Assembly (NCBI GenBank): GCA_037447655.1 | Contig: JBBHKE010002352.1 | Span: forward strand, 376,397-440,396 | Direction of reading: 5' to 3' | Length of the DNA: 64,000 nucleotides | Source of the DNA: Zygnema cylindricum | Taxonomy: Eukaryota > Streptophyta > Zygnematophyceae > Zygnematales > Zygnemataceae | Part shown: positions 1 to 13,800 of the stretch, in pieces | Position numbering within the stretch: the stretch's first letter is position 1 | How the letters are laid out: the number at the start of each line of letters is the position of its first letter | Position numbers and translations under genes: made by a program | The notes under the pieces: model-generated | Databases searched by the model: none | What the model saw: the letters and a program-made list of their open reading frames with translations, nothing else | Told to the model about the DNA's origin: nothing

Positions 1-135
1 GGCATATTTGTTTTGTTTTACCAATTTCGGCAAAATTGCAATTGTTCTTGATCTGAAAAAATTATTTCAAAGAATGTGGGACACGATGGTGTTGCTCATT
101 TTTGTTTTTTTTTTTTGTTTTTTGATCGTATGCAG

Positions 136-198
136 TACGTAATTGACCACCCTGCGGATCTTAATCGCGGCGATGAGAAGAAAAAAGGAAAGTGGTAA
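136..198 (+). CDS. Last coding exon of an unidentified gene entering from the left edge (partial)
   Basis: A long T-rich tract ending in gatcgtatgcag makes a strong splice acceptor just before position 136. The open frame that follows encodes YVIDHPADLNRGDEKKKGKW and ends at TAA 196-198, so the protein ends in a short basic tail (KKKGKW). Only 20 codons are visible and the phase of the intron is assumed to be zero. AATAAA-like signals follow at about 323 and 408. I do not recognise the protein. The gene would converge on the PHP gene, whose stop codon lies at 1816. The call rests on acceptor quality and sensible composition, not on homology. Confidence 0.45.
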   Translation, partial: YVIDHPADLNRGDEKKKGKW

Positions 199-1815
199 CT
201 GATGTAAATTATGTGCAAAAGTATGTACAGCTGCAGAACTTGTAATCTATTTAGGCAGAGGTATCTTTTTCAATAGGTCCTAGAATTTTGCCATCTCTCT
301 AGGAATCAAAAGCTACCTTTTTCAATAAAGGTGGTGAAAAGCCATGGGATAGTATATTAGACTCAAGGAAGTGCAGTGTTGTCTCTCTTCAGTCTGAAGG
401 TTGGATGTGGTAATAAAATTATGAAGAATTAATTTCTTACATTTGGCAAAGAAGATTTACCTCCTTGGGAAACTTTTCTACAGATTGTTTACAATGTGAA
501 AATGGTGTAAATTCTTATGTATGAATCATTTGCGGATATGAATAATCTCTGTACTCTAACAACCTCGTCTTTCACAACAGAAAATGAAGCAAAGGTAAAT
601 TGCTTTCAAAAGGCAACTTTTAATGGATCAGTTGCATGTGAAAATTATATGGTTAATAGCAAATTTTGCTTCACGCATCGTCAATTGAAAGGAGAAGTGA
701 AATGTAGTCTTCAATCATTTGAAAATCTGTAATTTAGTCATACAACTATCTGAACATTGAAATATGTTCGCTTATGAAGACAAAAATTCTCGAGATGTTA
801 CGACTGTTTAAATACAGCAATTAATTTTCAGACAATTAAATAATAAAAGTTTGTAAGGTCAAATGTTTCATGCTAACACATCATGTTTCCATGTTTATTC
901 CAGTTATGGAAAAGGAGCTTTCATAAATGGTAGATATCTTGAAAGATTAAATTTCATAATCATACTCTTAAAACATTTTCACACATCTATACGATTATGT
1001 AACAAAGTATAAACAACGAAGGGGTATGTTTTCACTCTAGATGCTGAAAGAGTTTTCATAGAAGGTGAACATCATAACATGTTGAACTTCCGAAACATCA
1101 AAAACTGTTCTTTCAAGCACCTACGGATATAAACAGTAAACTAGAAGAAAATGACTATAAAGTCTCTGATATGTGAGCAACGCTAACCTATATTTAAATT
1201 ATTTTTAAATGCATGCATTCAACTGACCTTTAGAAATCCTACAAAACTAAAAACATAAAAGAGAGGAGGAGATTTTAAGAGGCAGATTTTCTCTTGACAC
1301 TTTCATAAGGTCTTCTGCCCTTCTGTCTATTCCATCCTACTAAATGCACTACATTCTGATATCATTGTTGAAAGCCCACATGACCAAAAATGTAAGTGAG
1401 ACAATGTTTATCAGTTGCAAATACCATCTAGGCAAAGCTTAGATGAAAAAGCAAATAAAAATATTGCTGCGCACATAAGACAGACATACATTAGCCAATA
1501 GTTCAAATATTCTACATTCAACCGAAAACTACCTGCCATACCATGTGGCAAAAACATTATTTGATTGTACATGTCGAAAAGTACAATTATTACGGACAGA
1601 AGAAGTCTATCACATCTATATCGTAGAAGTTACTCTATTTAGCCTAACCAAAAAATATTTCCTCTCCTAGTATATCCATTTATCGTGTATTCGTTTTCTC
1701 TTAGGCGATTGAAGACAATATACAGGAGGATCCATAACAATACTTCAAATAAAACAGAACCTTCACAGAAGAATAATTTCAAACCTCGCAACTTTGAAGC
1801 ATAGAATCCGAAAAA
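199..1815. other. Convergent intergenic region
   Basis: A+T-rich sequence between the exon ending at 198 and the PHP stop codon at 1816. It probably holds both 3' untranslated regions. AATAAA-type signals occur on the + strand near 323 and 408. No further gene, repeat or RNA is recognised here. The 71-codon frame at 517-732 has no recognisable domain. Confidence 0.5.
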
Positions 1816-4800
1816 TCATCTCACTGTTAAACCTTGTTTACTCAGAACAACAATTTTCCGACGTTCCACTATTTCTGTTTCACACTGGAGGCCTAAACTC
1901 ACTGCCTTTCTCCTGACTGTTGCGCGATCCTCCTTCACCATCCATCCCGAAAGTCGCATTCCCCTCTCACTCGCTAATCCGGCTTCCCATGTGAACCCAT
2001 GTTTTATCCCTCTCTCCAAAATCCCTCCATCACTATCTTCTTTCTGTTCATCCCACATAACAATCTCCGCACCAAAACACCTTATTCGTTCTTGCAGTGC
2101 GTGTTCCCATAGTGGCTTAGCGACTTCAAGAAACTCCTTCATGCTTCTAGCAGGTAACGGATTGGCTCCCAAATAAACTTCATTTTTATCGCCAGTTCCA
2201 TGATAGTCAGAACCGCCCAACTGCAACAATCCGTAACTTTCCGCAAGTCCACCATAACCTGTACCAAGATTTCCCCAGAGTTCTCATTAGACAGGCACTC
2301 GACAAACCACACCAGAAGTAAAACCAAGAAAATAAACAATTAAGAAGATATTCTCCATCCTATTTGCAAGAAGCAAATGTTTTATCTCGATACAGTAACA
2401 TCCCTCCTTCCAACGATGGAGATCGAAATGTTTAGAGTACAATCCCATGAAACGGAAAAGACAAAGGAAAAGGAAAGGAAAGGGAAAAGGAAAGGAAAGG
2501 GAAAAGGAAAGGGAAAAAGAAAGGAAAGCGAAAAGGAATTTACTCACATGCCAATTTTACTGGATCTCGGTGTGCCTCCAAACCATGCAAACCTACAGCT
2601 TTGAGGCGTTCTATGACAGGTTGTGGCGATTTGAGACACCATGGATGGGCCAAAACAGCCACCCCTCCGGTACGACAAACGAGCCGTACCGCTTCCTCAG
2701 CCGGAATTTCGGCTCCCCTTCAGAACATCCACAAATTTTAACACACTCAACAAAAAAAGATAGGAGGCTTGTTATATCAGCCCAACTCTCTTGAGACAGC
2801 TCTCTCCAGTACAACGTGTATCGTTATTAGCGTTCATGTTTTTTTCGCCGGTTAAATCAAATTTTCACCGTGCACTCTTGTCGAATTATTAATGGGAGAA
2901 CTGTGATGGAAAGCTATGATTCTTATCTTCCAATCAGCGTCTCCAAGTGGAGTGCATGGAAAAAAATAGATTTAAGTAGCAAAAAGAATGCCAATAACAA
3001 TACACGTTGCAGCAGAGACTGGGTTACAAAGAAGACAAAAGCTAATCAAACTTCGATAGCTCCTTTGAAACCTCCACCTGGCAAGATTTGAATGGTAAAA
3101 AGTAAGCTATTTCAAAACACATTCCTTAAAGTAAATTCCGTACATTGTAAATGCAGGACCTCCATTGTAAAGGTATCTGCTAAAAGCCTCCTGAAAGGTC
3201 GCCACGTGGCCAGCTTCCACCAATGCTTGTGCCACATGGGGTCTCCCTGGGGCAACACCTTCTCCTGCTATCTGTTTATCAGAAGGAGGACAGGAAAACG
3301 GACATTTTGAAGAAAAACAAAGACATGTTTTAGGAAATATCCTAAAAAATCAGGATAAATTGTCTGTTGATAGATGGACAAAATTTTGAATTTCATCTGT
3401 TTATTAGTAGTAGACAGAGTCCGAAATGAACATATTTTGTCTGTTGATGAACAGACGAGATTTTGGATTTTGTTTGTTCATAAGGAGTAGACAAAAACCA
3501 AAATGAAGATAAAATCGACGGGAAAACCGTGTTAACAGTTGGTATATGACACGGTATATCGATGTGGTAAAAAAGCAATCAAAAGACATGGTACATGTGA
3601 TATGGTAATCAGACAAGAGAAATTTACCCTCATCTTGAAGGTGAATCATACACTTTCAGTAACCATACATACAATTACTCAAAAGCAGTATGAATTGTAC
3701 AATGACCCTCAACGAGAATAAAACTTTGATTGTGTAACAACCCTGTGAGTGATGGTTTCGTAAGAAAAATTCAGAGGATGCCAAATGCCTACAAGTTCCA
3801 GAACTGGAATTGTGTTCATAGGAAAGAAGGGCGAGAAATTGTGAATCAAAATGTTCACTCTCTACATAGTTCAATAGTAATGAAGGTTTCCATGATTTGT
3901 CTGAGGGGTGAGCCTGAAAATTAATAGATTCCACCTCATGTGTCCCGCTTTTGTGCCGAGCCAGGTGGAGAGTAAAAAACTGATTATTTTCTGTATTCTA
4001 GTTGCTCACAATAATAAAACCTCAAAAGATTAGCGTCAGCAGATGACTATCTTAACGTACTGTTCACTCACTGCACAGTGTCGTTGAACTGAATTTAATG
4101 CAGTTCCAGAGCATGGATAGGAGGCCAACTTTGGCCCAACAAAGCTAAAATACTTTGTCAAAAGCCATGTCCATCACCATCAAAAAGAAATTTAACTAGT
4201 GTTATTGCAGAACTCATGTTGTTCACACCGATAACTTCGCCGATGCACAAAATCAAAGTCCAATGAAACAAGTACACCACGAATCGTAATTAGAGTAAAT
4301 AACGCTAATTCGGTCGCCCTAAATTTTGACTCTATCACCTTAAATAGAGTAAATGATTCTAAATTTTTCATTATACTATTTAAGGTAAGGTTTAATTAGC
4401 GTAAAAAATTATAATATAGGTTCGTTTTAAATAGTGTGGAGTACGGACGACGTCCGACCGTGCAAAATTGTACTTTTATAAGTAAAAAGGTACAAATAAT
4501 GATTTAATAGAATCGCGCTCGCACGTGAAATCGCACTAAACAAAAAATCAATCACATCGAAAAAAAGCCGTTCGCATAACTCTCGTCCGTCGACAGCATC
4601 GTCGTCAGTGTGAACATTAACTGACATTCAGCGCGACAAATAGTACTAACGTCATAATGACGTTAAACTATACGGACTGACAGATTTTGTACTTCTACGT
4701 AATTTAGTGTTCATAATTACAGCGCGGATAATTATTGCCGACATAACCCAATATAGAGTACTTAAATAAATTAGAGTAAATTTCCACTGTGAAAATGTTC

Positions 4801-7800
4801 TATCACACAAATTAGCGTTCATAACTCTAATTGCTTTTTTTGTTTTTTTACTCTAATTTTTTCTTTACTCTAATAACGATTCGCGGTGTACTGTACTTTA
4901 TATTACATTACTTTACATGTCGTATGGTTGACAATTTCCACACTGAAAACCACCTATATTTGGTTTACTGTGGTTCACATTGACGGTAATGAGTACTGCA
5001 AGAAGCCAAAATCACAGCAAAGACCTATGTCTCACCTCCAGAACTCGTTTCAACTCAATGGCTAACCCTAACTTCCTCAACTTCTCCACTATGATCTCCA
5101 TGCGTTTAAAGCGACCTTCGCGTATACCAGCTAAGGATGCTGCAAGCTCCTCAGCTCTGCATGGTCCACCTCTTCCATAATATCCCAAAATATGTACAGA
5201 ATCCTCTTTTACAGCCCTGCATCGAGACATCCTCATCAATCCTTAATATGTCTGCAAACTCACATTTCACAGTTCCTAAAATTTCTGAAACACTTCTGAA
5301 CACAACACCCAAAAAGCACTTAAGCTCCCAACAAGAGCTGAACTAAAGATGCCAATATTCAAACAGGGATGCCAATATTCAAACAGGGATGCCAATACTC
5401 AAACAGGGCTGCAATGAATGCCCCATTGGTTCCAAAAAAAATAAATAAAAAAGGATAAGCTTCTCTGCATATGATTAGTTTCAACCATAGTTCAAATGTG
5501 TGAAAACAACTGGAAAAGATATATGCGTTAACCCCATAATATACGCGGATTACATGGTACAATACATGTACAGTATGGGGTTCCCACGTATAGAGTTTCA
5601 AATTGTTTCCGCACATATTTAAACATTAGTGCCAAGTGTCAACAACGAGACAAGCAAATAGTTTGAATTGAATCACACATCCATGTACCAAGCTCACATG
5701 CCAGTACTCAAGGATAAGCTTCCCAGCATAAGATTAGGTTCATCAACGAGACAAGCAAACACATTTGAAACCGATGACACATCCAGGCACCGAGCTCACA
5801 TGTCAGTAGCGGACGCACTAATCTCGACTCCGGGTATGATTCGAACACCAAATTCGGAACCTGCGATTAATGCCTCTTCCACTCCCGCCATGGTATCGTG
5901 GTCTGTGAGGGCAAGAACACGTACCTGCAAGGTGCACACTGCTTGCAGAATCACACAACCACCTTAGCATCTATGTCAATGCCATTGCAAAAAAAGACGA
6001 GTATTAAATGTAGTATCGAATGTACAAATGTCAATCAAACCTCTAAATCGGTTCAAATTCAAACAGATTAACATTCGATCCGTCCGAAAAAAGCCACACC
6101 TTGTGGGTTTGAGGTTGTTGATTCAATTTCAATATGAGACATTGAGTTTTTCAAGCCAAAAAGAATGAAACTTTATGTGCATAAAACAGACTCCATTTAA
6201 ACACTGCTTACAGAATCACACAACCACCTCAGCATTCAAATCAATGGCATTGTAGAAGCACAAAAGTCAAACACAACTTTAAACCAGTTCAAACCCAAAC
6301 AAATTAAGTAATTCACATTTGACCTGTTTCAAAAAAGCCTCAATTTGTGAATTTCAGACTGTTCCTTCATTTGAACACAAAAAATAAAGCTTTTGACCAA
6401 AAAACAAGTTTGATGTGCATAAAATAGACTCCATTTCCAAACAAACCAAAACACCCAGCTCAATTATATATTGAGACTCAAAAACAGGATTGGCAAAAGA
6501 AAAGCCACCTTTTCCTGAGATGGTCCCAACCAAAAATAATAAAATGACATTCAAAACCATTTGAGAAAGAGATTTATGAAACCAGCCACCTAGTGTGGTT
6601 TGGAAAAAATATTTGAAAAGTTAAAAAGGGAAGCTTCTGTTGTTTTGGAAACCTTGAGTTCTCTCTATATCTTGCTGCTATGCTGCCATGCTGCGCTAAG
6701 TCTGACATCGCAGCTAGAAACCTTGAGCACTCTACACTTGTTGCTGTGCTGCTATGCTGCTCTGATCTGACATCGCAGCTGCGCTGCTCTAATATCACAG
6801 CTGCGCTGACTGATCATAGCAGTCATAGCAGTCATAGCAGTCGTAGCAGAGTCACAGCAGCTACAACAGTCTGCGCAAGAAAGGTGTTCTGAATATGAGT
6901 CAGTTTGTGTGAAGATAAATTGACGGGGACATGATTTAGTGAGTATGTAACTCGAAAGGGAGTACACAGATTCGGTGCACTTCAGGCACACGTGTCGGTC
7001 CGTGAGAAAGTCAAGTTTGGTTGTTCTAGAAGAAAAGGTACAGTTACATTTGAGGACCAAAGTTACACGTGGAGGTTCATCTTCGGTGATGAAAGAATAC
7101 GTGGAAAGCGGACGAAGTCCGCCGTCATTTTTGAAGAGAAGTATTGACTGTAGCGTCATTTCAGCGGACGAACTTTAACCGCGTACTATTTCATTTCTAG
7201 CGGACGAACTTTAACCGCGTACTATTTCATTTCTAGCGGCTGTCTGATTGGTGTAAATAATTATGTGCATTTGACGGTGGGATTTTGTTAATGAAGAAGT
7301 AGTGTACCAATTGACCACGCTAGTTGTAGTACGGTGTGATCAACTGTAGGCTCAGTTGTATATATAGGACTTAGATTACTTTAAGAGAAGTAGGATTGTT
7401 GTGTAGGAAAACCTGCGAAGCAGTTTTTGGGTGTGTTTGAATTATAAGATCATTGTGATCTTTTGGCAGAACTTTGTGAAATTCTGCATGTGGTTTCTTT
7501 GGTGTATATTTTATATTGTGGCAAATTTGCAGACCTAGGGTGTGTCTGGTTTGCTTGGGGCTTCATTGTGAAGTTGGTTGTTTGTGGGATTTTGTGAGAG
7601 TTTCCTCTTTGCACAATTGATTATCATGGCAACTGCCGGTGCTTCTTCATCTTCTTTAGTGGCACCAACTGCCTCAAAGCTTCTTCATCTTCTTCAGTGG
7701 CACCAACTGCCTCAAATCAACAGGTCACGGGCCCTCCCTCACGGATCCCGGTGTTTAATGGGCAAAAGTATCTTTATTGGGCGGATTTGACTAAGTCTTA

Positions 7801-10800
7801 TTTGAAACAAGTGAAATTATATGATGTGATTTTTGGTATTCTTCCGGATACGGATCCGGAGTTTGGAAAGAAAAATGAAGATGCATTACATGTGTTGAAG
7901 TTACTTTTGTCAGATGATCTTAACATGACATATATCAATATCTCTACGGCATCTGAAATATGGAAGGCCTTGAGTGAATCTTATGTCTTAGCTAGTGAGC
8001 AGAATGAGGTTGTTACTGCTGGAAAAATTTGGGACTATAAATATACTGGGGGTGACATGAACTCATATTGTAATGGCTTGAAACTTCTATTATCGGAGAA
8101 TGCATGTTCCGGGGGGAGTTTTCCTCCTTATCATCAAGCTATGATTCTCATGAGAGGGCTTCCTACTGAATATAGAGGAGCAGCGGAGCAGCTAAGACGG
8201 TTAGAGAAGAGTAAATGGAATATAGCAGTAGCTCAGGCTTATATCCTAGACGAAGAGGCAACTCAGATAGCATTAAATGGTGGTCAATCAGTGGTTGCTT
8301 ACAATGCACAGACATATAAGCCGGCTGGTCTTTCTGGAAACAAAAATTTCCCCCCCAATCCGAATTATAGGCAATATGATAGATGTGTCTATTGCTTTGG
8401 TCAAGGTCATGTTTTCTGGCTGTGTCCGGCATTTATAAAAGCGTGTGAAACAGGAATTTATCGTGCGGGATGGAGGGTGCGATCGGAGGATTCATCACCA
8501 AAATTTCCGACATCAAAACTGCCGATTAAAAATGCGGCGTTCCTTGCATTTGATGAGACGTCACAAGATGAACGACCGGAAGGAAAGGAAGATGTGGTCA
8601 GATTTCCGCAATCGGATGATGACGAGTTCTTTGCTCTTGCAAAAGATCTCATGGAGGGACCTCGAGAGAACGGATGGATTATGGACTCCGGATGCTCCTC
8701 CCACATGTGCGGCAACCGGGCTTACTTCAAAACGCTTACTCCAATTCCCACTCGTCGGATTTATTACGCGGATGACAGCGGTGTGGAGGCTACGGCAAAG
8801 GGAAGCGTGGAGTTAGCATGTGACATCAATGGTCAGATTGTAAAGAGAACCTTGCATGATGTTCTCTATATCCCAAAGTTTACAAAAAATTTGTTTTCCA
8901 CTTCGGTAGCAGAAATGAAAGGTTTTGAAATTTTACAAAAGAATGGGAAAAAGGTAGTGAGCAAAGATGGGAAGGTAGCTTTGGTAGGAACTAGAGGCCC
9001 AAACTTGTTGTACCGGATGGACTTGGCTAATGAAATTGACTTTGCATACTCTAGTGTCCTTCCGGAAAATGTTTTGTGGCATAAGAGGCTCGGTCATGTT
9101 CATCATGAAAGGCTTGATAAAATGGTAAAGCAAAATATGATAGATGGTGTTAAATTAGGAGAAACAGATTCCCATATATGTGATGGATGTGCTTTGGGAA
9201 AACTTCATAAGCTGCCACTACCTCAGACAGCGGATAACCGGGCAACGGATTTGCTGCAAATTATTCATTCGGATGTGTGGGGGCCATCAAAAGTTCCTTC
9301 ACTCAGTGGCAACCGGTTTTTGGTCACTTTTACGGATGACTTCTCAAGATATAGCAAGGTTTACTTTATGAAAGAAAAAAGTGAAGTGCTCACTCACTTC
9401 AAGCATTTTCGGGTATGGGCCGAAAAACTTCATGGGAAACCGATCCTTTCCCTTCGGTCCGACAACGGAGGGGAATATATTTCTCATACATTCTCTGAAT
9501 ATTTAAAAGAAAATGGCATTTCTCGGCAATTTACAGTTCCTTATACTCCGGAACAGAATGGAGTATCCGAAAGACTCAACCGAACTCTAACAGAAAGTGC
9601 AAAATCTATGTTACTAGATAAAGGAATAAATTTCAAATTTTGGGGTGAAGCTTTCTCGTGTGCGTCGTATATTAGAAATAGAATAGAGACTAGAGCAGTA
9701 AAAGGGAAAACACCATATGAAGTGTGGACCAGAAGAAAACCGAATGTTAGTCACTTCAGGGTTTTTGGGAGTAAATGTTTTATTTTGGATAATCTCCCTA
9801 TTTTTAAGCTTAGTCTGAAATCGATTCCAGGAATTTTTATGGGTTATGATGATGAATCCGTGGGCTATAGAGTATTTAATAAGGATAGGAATACTCTTCA
9901 GACTGCTAGAAATATTCAGGTTAAAGAAGAGAGCAGATCGGTAGATGTTTTTGGTATGACAGATTTTGAAAAAGATTCCAAAATCAAAGAATAAGTTATT
10001 TTTGAAAGTGTTCCTCTCGCTTCTTCTAGTCCCACTTTGGACCCTCCGGCTGGTCCCCTTGTGGAGAATCCTCCTCCTCCTCCACCACCTCCTCCTCGGC
10101 GGCAACCTACGGATCCAACAATTCCAACCTCAGATTTTCCGGGGGGAAAAAGGCAAAGCAGCAGGCTGCGAAACTGCGAAGCTGCGACGCTGCGAAGCTG
10201 CAAAGCTGCGACGCTGCGAAATTGGGAAGCTGCGATGCTGCGAAGCTGCAAAGCTGCGACGCTGCGAAATTGCGAAGCTGCTCTATTATCTACCAGCATA
10301 ATGGAACCGGTCACAATACAGGAAGATTTTTCAGCTCCGGAAAATGATCAATGGATCGCTGCGGCTAACGATGAAATGCGATCCATAATGGAGGCTCAAA
10401 CTTGGGAGCTTGTGGAGCTTCCACCAGACCGAAAAGCCATCGACTGTAAGTGGGTCTTTAAAGTAAAGTTGAATCCAGATAACTCTATTGAAAGATATAA
10501 GGCTAGGCTTGTTGCTAAAGGCTATAGTCAGAAGGAGGGAATTGACTGTGAAGAGACTTTCTCTCCGGTTGTCCGGTTTCCAACTGTTAGAATTTTGTTA
10601 TCCTTAGCGGCCATTGAGAATATGGAACTACATCAAATGGATGTTAAGACAGCTTTATTGCATGAAGATTTAGAGGAAGTAATTTATATGAAGCAGCCTG
10701 AAAGGTATGAAGAGACTGGAAAAGAAAACCTGGTCTGTAATCGGTTGAAATCCTTGTATGGTTTGAAGCAGGCTCCACGTCAGTGGAACCTAAAACTAGA

Positions 10801-13800
10801 TGAGTTTCTAACCAGTCTAGGATTCGTTAGGATTAGCTCAGATCACTCAGTCTATGTTATGGAAGGGAAAGATGGGATTATGTACATTGCGGTATATGTA
10901 GATGATTTGCTGCTGTTAAGCAAGTCATTAAATGAAATTAACAAAATAAAGGCAGCATTGAATTCAAGATTTAAGATGAAGGACTTAGGTGAGGCAAAGT
11001 ATATTCTTGGAATTCAAGTAGAAAGGGATAGAGATAGGAGAACAATCCATCTAACGCAGCGTGAAGCGATAGGAAATGTGCTTGAAAAGTTTGGCATGGC
11101 TGAGGCAAACGGAAGTGCCACTCCCATGGAATTTAAGCATAAAGTGGAAGGCATGGAGACCAATGGAGGAATCATTTTTGACAATACCTTGGAGTTAGGG
11201 GAGGCAGATTTTATGGCCACCATTCCATACCGACAGATTGTTGGTAGCCTAATTTACTTCATGAACTGCACAAGGCCGGATATTGCGGCAGCAGTTGGCG
11301 CTTTGAGTCGAAGTTTGCAGAATCCAAGAAAAACAGATTGGGAGGCCGCAAAGAGGGTTCTTCGGTACCTTGCAGGAACACGGAATCTTAGACTTGCTCT
11401 CGGTGGAGATGAAGTCAAAATTCAGACATGGAGCGATGCTAGCTATGGAGACATGCCAAGCCGCCGTTCGACCACTGGATTCATTTTGAAGATTGGAACT
11501 GGAACATGCTGCTGGAGCAGCAAGCTTCAAAAGGTAACAGCTTAGTCTACAATGGAGGCTGAATATATGGCAGCAAGCTCAGCTGTCAAGGAGTTACTAT
11601 GGGTGAAGTCGCTCCTCCAAGAACTTCATTTTATACAATCCGGACCTCAAATAGTGTGGTGTGACAACCAAGCAGCTATTGCGATTGCATCCAACCCGAG
11701 TCATCAATTCAAAAGCAAGCACATTGACATTAAGCTGCATTTTGTAAGAGAGAAGGTGATGAACAGAATTTTAAAGTTAAGTTATCTTCCGGATGAGAAG
11801 ATGGTAGCAGATATGATGACTAAGTCTTTACCTGCACCTAAGTTGAAGTTCTGTAGAGAGGAATGTGGACTCAGTGGCTGAGAGAATCTAAAGGTTTAGG
11901 GGAGTGTTGTTTTGGAAACCTTGAGTTCTCTCTATATCTTGCTGGTATGCTGCCATGCTGCGCTAAGTCTGACATCGCAGCTAGAAACCTTGAGCACTCT
12001 ACACTTGTTGCTGTGCTGCTATGCTGCTCTGAACTGACATCGCAGCTGCGCTGCTCTAATATCACAGCTGCGCTGACAAATCATAGCAGTCGTAGCAGTC
12101 ATAGCAGTCGTAGCAGAGTCATAGCAGCTATAGCAATCTGCGCAAGAAAGGTGTTCTGAATATGAGTCAGTTTGTGTGAAGATAAATTGACGAGGACATG
12201 ATTTAGTGAGTATGTAACTCGAAAGGGAGTACACAGATTCGGTGCACTTCAGGCACACGTGTCGGTCCGTGAGAAAGTCAAGTTTGGTTGTTCTAGAAGA
12301 AAAGGTACAGTTACATTTGAGGACCAAAGTTACACGTGGAGGTTCATCTTCGGTGATGAAAGAATACGTGGAAAGCGGACGAAGTCCGCCGTCATTTTTG
12401 AAGAGAAGTATTGACTGTAGCGTCATTTCAGCGGACGAACTTTAACCGCGTACTATTTCATTTCTAGCGGACGAACTTTAACCGCGTACTATTTCATTTC
12501 TAACGGCTGTCTGATTGGTGTAAATAATTATGTGCATTTGACGGTGGGATTTTGTTAATGAAGAAGTAGTGTACCAATTGACCACGCTAGTTGTAGTACG
12601 GTGTGATCAACTGTAGGCTCAGTTGTATATATAGGACTTAGATTACTTTAAGAGAAGTAGGATTGTTGTGTAGGAAAAACTGCGCAGTTTTTGGGTGTGT
12701 TTGAATTATAAGATCATTGTGATCTTTTGGCAGAACTTTGTGAAATTCTGCATGTGGTTTCTTTGGTGTATATTTTATATTGTGGCAAATTTGCAGACCT
12801 AGGGTGTGTCTGGTTTGCTTGGGGCTTCATTGTGAAGTTGGTTGTTTGTGGGATTTCGTGAGAGTTTCCTCTTTGCACAATTGATTATCATGGCAACTGC
12901 CGGTGCTTCTTCATCTTCTTTAGTGGCACCAGCTGCCTCAAATCAACAGCTTCCAAGTATTTAAAAAACCGAAAAATAATGACAAACACTACAAATAACC
13001 AAAACACCGACAACAAAAATATCTTAAACAACAATTTCACTATTTTGACCCATGTCCTTTTGGATCGTCCTGTGCACCAGCAATAATGTAACCGTCGGAA
13101 CAATCTTACATATGTCACATCCAAGGAAATCTTAGATGTGTCACATCAATTTTTTGTTTTCTTACTATTCAACATTCATGTACTTTTCCAAAAAAAATCG
13201 CGTCTACGCAAGTTAGATTTGCCGACCGTTTTCAAACCACGTACCATGGCTCGAGCACGTGGCTTGGATGAATCTAGTGTAATCCTTCCAAATATTTGTT
13301 AAGGTATTTTTAAGGTAGGATAACCTGTCAGAAATATAAAGTCAAGGCTTAGACGCACATAAAGCTGAATCCCTCCAAACAATCCAATCAGTGTCGCAAG
13401 TAGCTTAAGGATAACCAATCATAAACATAAAATCAGAGCACCAGCCAAAATATTGGATGACCTCGGATCTTCCATAGAAATGGAGTCACTAGAATATCCA
13501 ATCTACGGAGTTGAATTCTTTCCAATTGACATTTTGTTCAACTAATATCATTTTTGCTTGTAGTTTAGCTTTTCATTTTCTCAATGATTTCAGCTTTGAT
13601 AAGCTAAAACTAGTGTTGTGTATTGGTAAAAAATTATCGCGATAACACCAATACCGATAGTTATCGGTTATCGAACGGTCAGAGGTCCCGATATATCGGT
13701 CTAAGACCAACAAATTCCATATCGGCGATAACTTTAAAAAAATATAGTATGCATACAATAGTACTTTATAACATACTTTATTATATTATTGACTTTCTAT

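Larger units (their letters stand above)
7641..11881 (+). pseudogene. Gag-pol polyprotein of copia A, interrupted
   Basis: One frame runs from the LTR-encoded start region to TGA at 11879-11881. Visible domains: gag with a CX2CX4HX4C zinc knuckle (8384-8425); protease DSG (8684-8692); integrase zinc-binding region (H at WHKRLGH, CDGC) and DD35E residues in IHSDVWG, RSDNGGEY and YTPEQNG; RT with YVDD (10893-10904); RNase H with WSDASYGD, EAEYMAA and WCDNQAA. Breaks: the ATG at 7626 is out of frame because of the 38-bp LTR duplication; TAA at 9992-9994 lies between integrase and RT; TAG at 11543-11545 replaces a Gln codon in RNase H just before EAEYMAA. No other frame change is seen. The IN-RT linker contains a GCTGCGAA minisatellite (about 10165-10285). 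Confidence 0.93.
6638..12948 (+). mobile_element. Ty1/copia retrotransposon A, full-length, in intron 1 of the PHP gene
   Basis: It is flanked by the 5-bp target duplication gcttc (6633-6637 and 12949-12953). LTRs at 6638-7722 and 11905-12948 begin TGTTG and end CAACA. I count about 14 substitutions between them outside two length differences (38 bp and 3 bp), so the insertion is fairly young. Domain order gag, zinc knuckle, protease, integrase, RT, RNase H defines copia. The primer-binding site follows the 5' LTR directly and a polypurine tract (11890-11904) precedes the 3' LTR. The element is oriented against the host gene. It is not intact: there is a frameshifting duplication in the 5' LTR and two in-frame stops. 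Confidence 0.96.

Noticed and set aside
2377-2794. Lysine/glutamate-rich frames
   Set aside because: Produced by the GGAAAA tract in intron 5 and by reading exon 5 of the PHP gene on the wrong strand.
4427-4627. Open frame nearly identical to one at 24223-24414, looking like a conserved protein
   Set aside because: Both lie inside copies of the same MITE; the similarity is that of the repeat. There is no recognisable domain and the third copy (51780-52182) does not keep the frame.
9614-10314. Minus-strand frames rich in Arg, Gly or Ser/Val over copia A
   Set aside because: Antisense shadows of the integrase end and the GCTGCGAA minisatellite.
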